DNA of 64,000 nt from NCBI GenBank assembly GCA_034336665.1, contig JAPFBE010000003.1, positions 60,989,352 to 61,053,351 of the forward strand, given 5' to 3'. Made by a program: the position numbers and the translations under genes. Under the pieces are notes generated by a model. It was not told the DNA's origin and did not search any database. It was given only the letters and a program-made list of their open reading frames with translations. This stretch comes from Luscinia megarhynchos. Lineage: Eukaryota > Chordata > Aves > Passeriformes > Turdidae. Below are positions 11,468 through 23,400 of the stretch, piece by piece; the first letter of the stretch is position 1, and each line of letters starts with the position of its first letter.

Positions 11468-14400
11468 GTAAGCGCCGCCGGGCCGGCAGCGGGCGGGGGG
11501 CGGCTCTCGGGTCCGGCGGTCCGGGCTGGGGGCGGTGGCACCCCGGGGCGGCTCCGGCACCCCGCGGTCCGCTGTCCCCGCTGGCGATGCGCGGTGCTTT
11601 TCCTAGGCTCGAGGTCGGCGAGGCGGACTTCGTCGTGCTGTGTGATGCGCTGAAGGTGTCGGAGAGTGTGAGGGAGAAAGCGTGGAAGACGTACGAGAGC
11701 TTGTCGGCAGCGGATGGAGCTCTGGTGAGTGTCTGCTGCCCGTAGCATCCATCGCTCGGCAGCAGTGTCTGTCTGTCTGTCCTGTGCCCGGCTCCGGTAC
11801 TGAGCCGTAACTTCGCTGCCGCGGCCGCCGAGCGTCCCACAGCCAAAGCTCACGCAGTGCGACTTAGCTTTTCCCACTCTGAAGTGGGATGTGTTCTCGT
11901 CGTGTGAACTAGCTTCTGTCGATTGCCCTTTTTTTGTTAATATTCTGTAATAAGGGTACGTGCTCAGGAGTCCTTTTAGAGTACTAACAAGTGACAGTCA
12001 AAAATAGCACCATGCAATCAGTTAATGCGTCGAACTGCGAGTTATTTCGAATATGTCTTAGTCAGCTTTTTGCATGTAGTCTTGTGTGTTTCTGTGTATT
12101 TTTTCCCCTCTGCATCCTTTATGAGGCTGCAGAAAGGGTATGGAGCTTACTATTGCAGAAACAGGAACTTTTTTTTCTATTGCATAATGTTAACCTGTGC
12201 TTACCATTGAGGCATTTCCGTTCAAAGTTAGTCATTGGGCATGTGTAAGCAGATTATTAAAATTTTCAGCCCTTTCTTGATTTTTGCTTTTCCTTCTCCG
12301 TGTGGCTGCTGTGTCAACAAGCTATCTCAGAGAACAGCTATAATACAGCTAAATCATGGCAGAAGCTTTGTTAGAGAGTCCAGATTCAGTTTGTATAATA
12401 CCCACCTGGGGTGTTATTCCCACTGTGTGGACTTGCATTGATGTACATGTTCTGACTTCTGCTTACCCTTCTGCAGCTTGAGCTGACCTGCCACAGCTAT
12501 GCTGTCACTACTAATAATTTGTTACCTGTGTTTTTCAGACCGCAGTGTGGATATACCAGGTCTTGATGCATTCACATCACAGAGTAATTATATCATGGAA
12601 AGGAGGCTGGGCACAGCTCTTTCAGTAACAGATACAATTTCTGGTCATGAATGTTCATGGGAAGCATTTACCTAAAAGCATCGTCAAGTTCCCTGATAAG
12701 AATTAAAACAGGAGCAGTCCCTTGTCAGAAACAGAAACACGGCAGGTTTCAGTATAATCCTGTAAATGTAATTTACAGGTAAAGTTATGTTTTCACTGAT
12801 CATTCCTTAGCAGTGGCCAGATAAAATACATAGTGTTTGAAACCTTTCAGCATCTGAAGATTGCTTCCTTTACCTATTCAGAACCAGACCTTCATTATGA
12901 TATATAGCTAATATCTGTTTTGCACTTAAAACTAATTGCTGAGAGCCTTTCAATGTACAGAGGAAAAAAAAATCTATATTGTATTGTGTTTCAATCCAAG
13001 GCCTTTTCCTCAAACTTACAGATGTATCTGCAGGGTGTTGAAATGAGTAAGCTGTCTAGAATGTGCCTCCATGGGAACCTGGAGGGCACTGGAGTTGCTA
13101 CATCTAGCTGAGAGCAGGCTTCATCTGACTCTGAAGTTCAAGCAAATTAACAGCCTGGCTAATTGCTGCTTCTTTTCCCAAGTCAAGCTGTTATGGTGAG
13201 CCTGGCTTCTCAGCATGACTAGTTCAAATTGCAGGGATTCAGGAGGAGGCTGCTCTTTTCTTCCCTCTGGTAAAGGTATTATGTTGGAGGTGCTGTCCCA
13301 TGGTTTTTCGTGCAAGCACCAGCTGCATGTGTTTTCATCAGTGAGGTTCAGTAGCAACCTGTTCAATTCTGAGCTGGAGCAGAAGCTGTGTAGCAGCTTT
13401 CTATTCTCAAGCAAAGAGTTAGACAGTAGGCCACCAATTGAGACAAATACTTACCAGAACACTTTAGCAGTGTAGGTGGTTTGACTTGAGGAATCTTAAA
13501 TCACAAGACTGCTGATGGAAATAGGGGTAGCATCTAAAATCTCCCTCTCAAGCCTTTTACAAACTACAAAGATCTGACACCTTGCCTTTCTTGGCTCACT
13601 GGCCTTGCTTTTTGTGGTTGATATTAGAATTGTGCCTGCCAAATCTCGGAGGATGTGAGGGGCACTTGTAGTGGTAACTAGGAAGCAGCATGGCCCTGAC
13701 CTTAGGTACTGTGGTTACTGGCAGATACTCAGGGTGCAGATATGGGTTTGGATGTGGTCTGAACATCTGCTGTATACTTGCTCAGTGGATGTTTAGTGAC
13801 TTGAAATGAAAACATCTTGCAGTACTGTCCCTTTTGAGTCGCTTAGGGTGCCTGTGCAAGCCAGGTACATGTGGTTTAAAAGGATAAAGCAATTATTTTT
13901 GGCAGGCATATACACAAAAAATTGCTACAATATAATGGCCTACCAGCCTAAAATGTGCCTGTACTTAAATGTGAGACATTTTACTGGCCAGGCAGGTATC
14001 AGCCAGAAGAGAATTTGTTATCTGCTGCCCCCTGGTATGAATGCCAATGCCCACTGGAGCCACTGCTTTTTTTTTTCTTCAGGATGTCACACCTTTCCAC
14101 ACTGATATTTTTTCTTTTGAGCATTTGAGCTACTAGTGTGATACTGTGAAATTTCAGCTTTCTTATCTTGCACTTTCTTTCCGTGCACTGTAGCTTTCCT
14201 TGCAGTGCTCTCCAGTTATCTGTTTCCACAGCATGTGAGTCAAGGATATACAGCTGCAGCTTATTGCAGCTGGGCTGTGAGTCCTTGAAATAGCTGAACC
14301 TCTGTGAGAGGTGTAGAGGAGGAGAAAGACGACAAGAGAAAGATAGTAACACAACTTTTCTGGAAAATGTGGCTGACCTGTAGTTGTAAAAACTAGATCT

Positions 14401-17400
14401 GCAGAGAGGGATTGTTCAAAAGCAGCTGTCTGCTAAATATGGTGGTGTTTTCCTTCATGGTGGGAGAGCATTAAAGCTTTCCTATGCTAAGTTTAATGAC
14501 ATTCTTTTGCAATAAAATGGTAACTCAAAATCTCTTAGAACCCCAAATGCTGAATCAGCACTCTTGGTGTGTGGGGAGGAGGAAAGTGTCTGATATGTAA
14601 TCAGAGAGATGTTTCTTTTTAAATTCTTTTGATATCTGGTGAACTCCCACACAAGCTTATTGTGAACATGGAAGTGTTTATCTAAACAAGAGCTTTTCAT
14701 TGGTGTCATACAAATATTTTTGTTCTCTCTATCATTTCTTTTCTTTATCAAACCAAGCTACCTAGATAAACAGAATCTTTTAGAGTTGTAGTTTTTACAG
14801 CCATAGTTTCAAGACTTTTACACGCTGATTGTTGTTGGCTTAACATTGGCTCTGATCCTTGCTTCTCTTGTACTCTTAATTTTTTATAACTCTCCTGAAA
14901 TCTGTATTATGAACCAATAGTGCTTGTAAATTCTAGATGGTACAAATAGATTTAGCAGAATTACTGATGTACTTTTGTGAGCAGCGTGTGATTGTTGGTG
15001 TAAGGGATGGTAGAAGTAGTCCAGGAAGCCATACTAATACTGCTGTGAAAAAGCTCAGGGTGTTTGTTATGTTCTGCTACTGTTTGTTTTGGTAGAGAAC
15101 AACAAAATGAGAATCTGAAGTAGAATAAGGATGATATAAGCAGGAAAAAAACCCTTGAGCTGAATTGGTGCTGAATACATTGGAAAGAACCTGTGTGAGG
15201 AACAGATGATATGGTGACTAAATTGGAACCAAACTTCTCCAAAGAAAATAGAATTGGTTTAGGAAATTGATAGAATTTGGAGTCTGCCAAGGACTTTAAG
15301 GCGTAGGGTGTGCTTCGAGCTCATCGTCTTAGTTGGCTGTAGTATGTGCTGCGTGGGTAGGAGCTCTGGTTTTTTTGTTGGCTGTTCATAGCACTGTTTG
15401 GGAAGTGTGGCTCACTGTTCTCCTGCTGCAGCTCAGCTGTTCAGACTCAGGAATTCCTGAGCCCTTTTTATCAAGTATTTGTCTAACTCGCTATTAAAAA
15501 ACTGTAATGGTGAAAGATCTGCAGTCTGCATAGTTAGGTTTTCCTAGTTTAGCTTTATTTGCCCATGTATTTTTCCCCCACAAGTACTGTGTAGGGGTAC
15601 TGTTTCTGTTAAAATTCAAGCCAATAGCATAAAATTCTGTACCAGCTAATTCTGTACCCCATGAGAAATGTATTACTGCTGCCTTTTCCCTCAGAAAGTC
15701 TCTAGCATATGAAGATGTTTTAGGCATTTTTTTCTTGTCTCTAATTGCTTATCTTACATCCTGAAATTCTCCCCCACTGGTGACTTACACTGGTACACAG
15801 ATGCTTCAGAGCACTTGATTTGTGCAGGAGTTGAACTGCTTTCTTAGTGAAGAAAATGTACAAGGTAAACTATAGCTTAAGTTGAGGAATAAAATAAAGA
15901 CTACTTAAATATGGAAGGTTGGTCTGTATAGACAAAAGTGTTCATGTTCAGCAGGCCGAGTGTCCCCAGTACATAAAATTTCACATTTAAATTGAATTAA
16001 TTTATTTTGGTTGTGGTTTCTTACTAAAAAGAGAATATTTTAATTGGCAAGCCACCTCATTCTCGTGTTGAAAGACAGAGAGGCCTCTTGCTTTTGGCAA
16101 AAGCATGAGACACATATGAGCTAATAAAGTGTTTTCTGTCTAGACTTTGTCTCTAATTTGTAGAACTGGAGCTGAACTGAATCTTAATCCATTGAAGCTT
16201 TGTATGGATGAGCAAAATTACAGATATTTTAGGATTCTCTGTAATTAAAAAAAGAAGAGCAACTGAAAGTCCCAAAACAAACAAATCATCACCATGGCCT
16301 CTTGCTGATGATATTCAGTATCTTAGCAGCAGATGCATTGCTTGTATGTGCCCTTGCACTTTAAAAGCTCAGGCAACTGGTATAGAGTTTCTTTTTTTAC
16401 TCTTCTTCTGCCTGTCCTGGGGAGAGATTGATGACCCCTCCAGTCTCGATACATGCAAAAGTGTAATGGGAATTTTGCATATCAGATGAACTGTTTTAAC
16501 TAGCTCAGTTCTTTCCATTGACTTCACTAGTTTTAGTTAGTATTGTGTTTGAATTTTATCTCATCTGTTTAGAACTAAATAATCTTCCATTCCAGACAAT
16601 GTTTAATAGAAAATCTAAAACTGGTATTGCTGAAAAATGGAGGATCTGCTTTACACAGAACTTCTTATATGAAGACAGGGGTTATAATGGTCACAATTGT
16701 TTTTTTCCCTGGGATATTTTTCCTGCAGCTTTTTATTCTGAACAGTTTTCTGTTGTGACAGCTTCTTGAGTCTATTCTCCAGTCATCTTCCACCCACTGT
16801 AATCATAAACATGTAAAGTCAGAATGGTTTGGGTTGGAAAGGTAGTCTTATTCCAACCTCCCTGCCATGGGCAGGGTCACCTTCCACTAGATCAGGCTGC
16901 TCAGAGCCCCATCCAGCCTGGCCTTTAACACTTCCAGGGATGGGGCATCCACTACTTCTCTGGTCAGCCTGTGCCAGTGTCTCACCATCCTCATAGAAAG
17001 AATTTCTTCCTGGTACCTGATCTAAACCTGCTCTCTTTCAGTTTGAAGCCATTCCCCCTTTTCGTATCACTACATTTCCTTGCAAAAAGTCTCTCTGCAG
17101 CTGTCTTACAGCTCTCTTTAGGTACTGGAAGATACTGTAAGATCTCTCTGAAGCCTCCTTTTCTCCAGGCTGAACAATCCCAACTCTCTCCAGCCCCCTG
17201 ATCATCTCTATAGCTTCCTTTGGACTCTCTAACAAATGTTGTACCATCAAGCTAGTTCTCTATAATGATTGGAATGTAGTAACTGAGATTTTATTTTAGG
17301 AAGTTCTGCATCTTCTTTTTCAAAAATCAGGTGCTTGGTATTTACAGTGAGACATGCTATATCCCATTTGATTCAAGTATCCATCTGTGTTTGCATGTTT

Positions 17401-20400
17401 CTCATGTGCATTTCCCTTGACCTTCTTTTACACAGCATCATTTGAAGTTTCTATTCCTGGATCACTTTTGTAGGCTGTTATCAAAATTGTTATCAGTGTT
17501 GGCAGGAGAGTAAACATCTCTAACTGCACACTAGAGCTGAGACTTCCTGTGACCATCTCTTCCTCAGGACTGGTTTAGCACTGGAGAGCCTCTGGAGGCA
17601 GACAGAGCAGAAGTTATTTTGCTTAGTGCCTTTAACACCTTTCATCTAGAAAGAAGAGAGGCAAGAATCCCATTTTACAATAGTTAAGTGTTGGATGAGC
17701 ATTTTAAGCCAATGATTCCTCCCAGGTTGTTTTCACTAGATTTAAATAAACTAGTCATCTGGTAAAAATCAAGTCTAATAAAAGTAATGGTAAGTCCAGA
17801 ATGAGAAATATTTTGAAAGATTTTTGTAAGAGTTTTAGATCTTTTCCCACAGAAAACTATGTTGGTTCAACAGAACTGACCTACGTTGCCCCAAGTTATA
17901 GCATTGGTTCCTTGGAATCCTAAATAAAAGATGATCAAAAGAATAATAAACCTATGTAGACTACTAGGTGTTAAATAATCTTAGAGCTGGTGATTGGCAG
18001 ATAAGCTTTTCTTCATGATGAGGTGAATTAAGGTCACTGGAAGCTGTCTTACTGAAACTAAAGGACAGCCAAGGGCAGATGTTGAGCTGTTGTTCTGCCC
18101 ATTTTCTGTAGTGATGCTGTATCAACAAAGATCTTGAGTCAGACTGGTGAGGAAGAAAACCCTCAGAAATTAATTCCTGGCTATGAATTTGTCTTCATTT
18201 CATTCCCAGGCATTCAAGTCCATCTGAGGTGAATCATCTGCTTTGGCTGTAAACAAAGCAGAACAGTTGGAAGGAGTGATGCTGCTGTGTTTTTTATTCA
18301 GCAGTCAACTTCATTTATATAGGAAAGAAGTGAATTTGGGAAGGGATGGGGTGTGAAGAGGCGAGTACTTATGAATGTGACTTGCCAGGAAGACATCTCC
18401 TTATCTGTTCTCCCCTTCTCCTACCCCATGATGTTTTTGTGTTCTGGTTTCAACTGGAATAAAGCTGATTTTGTTACCAGTAACTGGTATAGTGCTGTTT
18501 TGGATTTAGTGTGAGAATGTTGACAACACTGGTGTTTTAGTTGTTGCTAAGTAGTACTTGCCCTAAATCAAGGACTTTTCAGCTTCCCATGCTCTGCCAG
18601 TGGGCATGCACACAAAGATCTGGAGGGAGTATGGCCAGGACAGGTGTCCTGAACTGGCCAGAGGGGTATTCCATACCACAGAACATCTTCCCCACTATAT
18701 AAATTACTGGAGCTTTGTTGGGATGCTGATAGCTGCTCAGGGATGAGCTGGACATTGTTCAGAGTGTGGTGAGCAAATACATTGAGCATCACTTGTTTCT
18801 GTTGGGTTTTATGCCTATCTCTATCTTTCATTTCCATTGCAATTATTATTAGTGTTGTTGTTATTGAGGCATTTTATTTTGTTCCAGTTTTTTTTTCTCA
18901 AGCTGTGATGGCTAGTTTCTCACACTCCTTCCCACTGCAGGGATGGGAAGTGAGCAAGCATCTGTGTGGTGCTTAGTTGCTAGCTGGGGTTAAACCATGA
19001 AAATATTTATGGATTAAAATCACTGAAATGTTCATGCCTGGCTATGGCAGATACCTTACTTTCTGAGAAAACTGCAGTTTTCTCAGAGTCTTTGATTGTT
19101 TTAACCAGTAGTAGCTGGTGGGATAGTCCCAGTCTGGTGGTAAGGCAGGCATGCTCACCTTTTCTTTGCTACTAGAAAAAAAATTCCAACCTGTGATCTG
19201 TTTATCTAGGGTTGTGTGCAGTTTTTCTTGTTAGGCCAGCAGTCATCCAACATCTTGTGTTGAGGAGAAGGTGTCCAAAACATCCTGTGCCATCAGTGAT
19301 TGGTGTGGGAGTAGTCCTAGTTCTGGAGTTTGGCTCACTCTAATGGTTTGAATCTCATGGATTGCTTGGCTGCCTCTGAGACTGCCTTCTTGTGTAATGG
19401 TAGAAACAAATGAATTGTTACCCCCAGCCATACTGGACAAGGGGTTTAAAGGTCATTCTTGGAAAACCAGACCTCGCTCCTATCAAATAAACCATTGCTG
19501 TGGCCTTCTAGCATTCATCCTGCCAGGGCTGAGCTAGGCTGCCCAGGAAAGCTAGGCTTGTTTGGGTAAGCAACAAACCAGGAATAATTTCACCAATTGG
19601 TAGCACTCAGTTATCCTGCCCTACAAAATGTTGTATTTACAGGACAACATTATGGTCTGAGTTTGCAGGAGCATGGAGTGAAAGGAGCTTTATTAATAAG
19701 GTCAGCTGACTCCAGGGTCAGGGCTGTGCTCAGTGTGAGTAGTCATTCTTCTTGGTAGTTCAATAGCTAGCTTTAACCTTCACAGTTTTTATATCCCTTT
19801 ATATATATATCAATAAATGCATCTCAGTCTGTTAATAGCTTATTTTAAAATAATTTTCTCTTGTGCAAGGAGTCATGATTTGTAGAAACACTCAAAAATA
19901 GTGACTTGAATAATTGTCAGTAACCACATTATTGAGGATGAGTGGTTAGTTTTGCATTGGGGCCTGTTCTATAACTCTTAACAATTGCACTAGCCAGTGA
20001 AAATTTTTGTTCTTGGAGAAGGACCCCCAGCCAGTGTTCTCTGATGTATACTGTTCCCAAGAAAGACACAGAACAATTGCAAAAAAGCAAAATGTTGGCA
20101 GTGTTAGTGAAATTGCATCATTTATGGGCACAGTGCCATTATTGGTCATGGTTACAGTGCTGACTAAGCAAGGACGTGAGTGGATGCTGGAGGTGCAGAC
20201 GATTTTGGAGCAGGTTTGGAAGACCACATAAGATGGAGTGATCTAGGTCTGGTGCAGTCTTACTCTTGCTGCCTTTGGGGAACATTTTCTAGAGTGAACA
20301 GGCACCTGCAACTCACGGTGTTGTCTAGGAGTCAGCTAGGTGGAGTCATCAGGGAAGGGATAAAAAAGTCGAGTGGGATAAAGCTGAGCAGTGTAGAAGA

Positions 20401-23400
20401 GCAGGAATGCAGTGTTTTCATTCACTTGCTCCTGGTGCTCCATTTCACCTCTGTCCTCCTACAGATGTCCTGTCCAACCTAGAGCTGCAGAGAATGCCTT
20501 CAGGTCCTGCTCCTTTGCTGTGGGCCTGGGTGGTGTTGCAGTTTTATTTACAAGGATGCTGGCTGTCTGAAAAGTATTTTACAAGTTGGCTGTTTCTGAA
20601 GTTTTGGCCTGCACCCGTGCCTAGTTCTATCTTCAAGATATTTTTGTTTCCAAAACTTGGGATATACCTGCTTAAGGGGTGTTCTTCCATGCTTCTACAA
20701 GTCATTGTTCTTCCAAGTTTTCCATTGAGTTGCTGTTTTGATGGAAGGGTATTGGAATCTTAAGTGATGCCTGTCTAGCTCCAAGTGAGTGGCTCCATCA
20801 TCAGGAGTTCTACTCCATGTGGATGCCATGTCTGTCATTGTGGGTTGACTCCTTTTGATGAAGGGTGGTTGGTTATAACTTACACCTTCTAAATAGCAGA
20901 AGGCAGACCTTAAATGTAGATGTATGGTAGGAAAATGGCTGGAAGTGCTTGTTACTATCACACTTTACTGAGCAGAGATGGGTTTGTGGTTCAGCAGTGA
21001 TGAGTGTTTGACACAGCTGTACTCATTTATGAGTGTTTATTGCCTGTCATTGTAAAGATTTCATTTATGTTTTTATGGCTTGGCTTCTTATTCCTTAACT
21101 TTCAGTCTTTTGTTATGGTCAAATATGGTAATTTAGGGGAAAAAAAAGGAATCATGACTTCTGCTGTGCATAAACATTCTATGGAACCAAAGCTTGTATT
21201 TCAAAGCTTTGCTGAATTAAATGGGTAAAATTTATCTTGTACTGTAGGAATAAGAGTTGAAATGCTTGGTCTTTTACCTGTGTTGTAAAACCTGGAATGG
21301 TTTTCCACTATCTAATAATTGGCTGTCCTCGTCAAATGTTTGTTTGAGGATGTGTTGTTTAACCATTTCTAATAATGTTTGGAAAAAATATTGCCCTCCA
21401 TGCATTACCCATTTTTATTGATGAATAAAAACTTTTTCCTCTCTTTTTTCAAACAGGCTTGTAACAAAAAGAAAAAGGAAACATGGGGAGTATGTATCTT
21501 TATTGTAGCAATTGATCTGGATGAAGTGACATTTACTTTCACTGAGCTTTTGAAAAGTATAAACATGAGGTAAGTGAGTTTAAGTATGTGAATTTAGATT
21601 TCAGCAATTAGCTTGTCAACATTTTTATAAATACAATGTTTTTAAAATATAGTGAATCTTTGTGCATCTCAGACTAGTTGATTTGACAGTGAAGGTTACC
21701 TATGGAAATTCTGATTATATTGGTAAACTAGAAGTTCTGCTGCCATATTTTAGTTTAGGGAGCAGTGATACTTGTTTGATTCATCTGTGATTGGCTTTGG
21801 TTGTACCACTCATCTCGTTCTTGCTGTCCCTAAAGTATTCATCAGTTTAGGTTGGTGTAAATTGCATTTAAAATATTTCTTTCTTTCCCTCTATTATGAT
21901 TTTCTGGAAAACCTTTTTCCCAGCATTACACTTAGGCTAAATCAAGAAGTAAGGAAAAAATAAATGTTACTCTTCAAACAGTTTATCAGCATGCTGCTCT
22001 TTCTCAGACATTTCAATGCCAGGCTGAACTTGGTACTTTCATACAGTCTTTTTGCTAGGAGAATGTTACTGTTATATTGTATATTAATTAAGCTCATAAT
22101 GCAGAAATTAATTAATTATATAGTATCTGCTATTAAGGCAAATTTAGGTGGGAACAGCAACCTTGTGTTAAATTCATCTAAGGAAAGAATTCCAGTGCCA
22201 TCTGCCTCAGAGCTGTGCTGTGCATGTGTCCTGCATGCACAGGAGCAGAGCCTTTTGGTGCTCTAGGGCAGGAGGCTGAGTCCTGGCAATAACCTCAGGT
22301 CTGGCCCAGAATATCCTTTTCTTGAAGTCATCTATTCTGGTTAGACTTCTCTTTGCTCCCTTCTGCCTTACATCATCTCCCAGAGCAGGGTCAGGTCCAG
22401 TGTTTTGACTTAATCTCTCCACTGTTGACTGTCTTGGAACCTTGTGGCTGAAAGCCAGTTGAATTTGTGTAGCAACATGCAGCATGTTCCACCCAAATTC
22501 CACAGCCACCTTGTGCTGAGAGCTGAGGGACTTTTTCCCTTACAGTTTCAAAGAGTAAGCTGTTACTCTGCTGACTGTGATGCAATACTCAATTGCTGGT
22601 TAGCCCTGGGCTTTTTCTCAGCTATAAGGTCAAATTGGCAGCGATTTCTACTAGTCATCCTCTAGAGCCTTCAGATATATTGAAAAGATCTTTCATTCCG
22701 TGATGAGAGTTCTTAAATGAGCTTCTGACTGGTTTTGTTTCTTGTATCTTTAATCTGACAAAGATCAAAAAGTCTCTCAGAATATTATATTCTGATAGAG
22801 GATCAAAATATATTTGATACAGTTGAAATAGTTGAAAATATTCAATAGCTTTCTCCTTTCATTTTTAGCAACCTGATCATTTTAGTTATGAACATAACAA
22901 AATGCTTCCTTGATGGCCACAATATTACATGGATGAGTAGGGAGAACTTTGATCCCTGGTATAATAATATTTCCAAAAGGTGGAGATGTCCTGTTGAAAG
23001 ATCTGAAATTCTATATAATTTAAAACATTCATCACCTAGGTCTTTCTTTAGCATGGATGGAGCCAAGGTTCATGTTCTTGGATTAGTAAGGGTGTTTCTA
23101 AAGCAGAACAGGAGAGCTGAGAGGTGTGTGTTGGTATTTGTGGTATTACCAGCAGCACAAGAACAAAGGCGTGTCTGGTTAGCAAATTCTGACTTTCAGA
23201 GATAATATCTGTGCTAGGCAAGAAAATTTTCCTTCTGTGGTAGAGCCTGTATCATGAGATACCTCTGCTGCCAGGTTGAACAGTATTCCTGTGTCTGGAA
23301 GATGTAAAGTGAGGCTTAAGGTAAGCAAGTAATGTTTCCCAGGACAAGAGTTCAATCACTGGTAACAGTTCACTAGACTGGAGTCTAGTGAAGTGAGGCA

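Larger units (their letters stand above)
11725..21456 (+). other. RB1: RB1 intron 2
   Basis: A 9.7-kb intron containing an antisense CR1 fragment (16820-17232), a sense-oriented ERV LTR (about 18440-19001) and a 26-bp perfect palindrome (19062-19087). The remainder is AT-rich unique sequence with no supported gene. I see no sign of the CpG-rich retrocopy known from primate RB1 intron 2. Confidence 0.85.

Noticed and set aside
11110..11877. 255-codon minus-strand open frame opposite RB1 exons 1-2
   Set aside because: It is the antisense of a CpG island, where stop codons are rare; composition is Arg/Pro/Ala/Gly only, and it overlaps a well-supported gene.
11725..21456. Possible imprinted CpG-rich retrocopy as in primate RB1 intron 2
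   Set aside because: No CpG-dense segment or retrocopy is visible in this intron; the primate feature is lineage-specific.
22200..22585. Open frames on both strands in RB1 intron 3
   Set aside because: No homology recognised; not part of RB1, since exons 3 and 4 join in phase without it.
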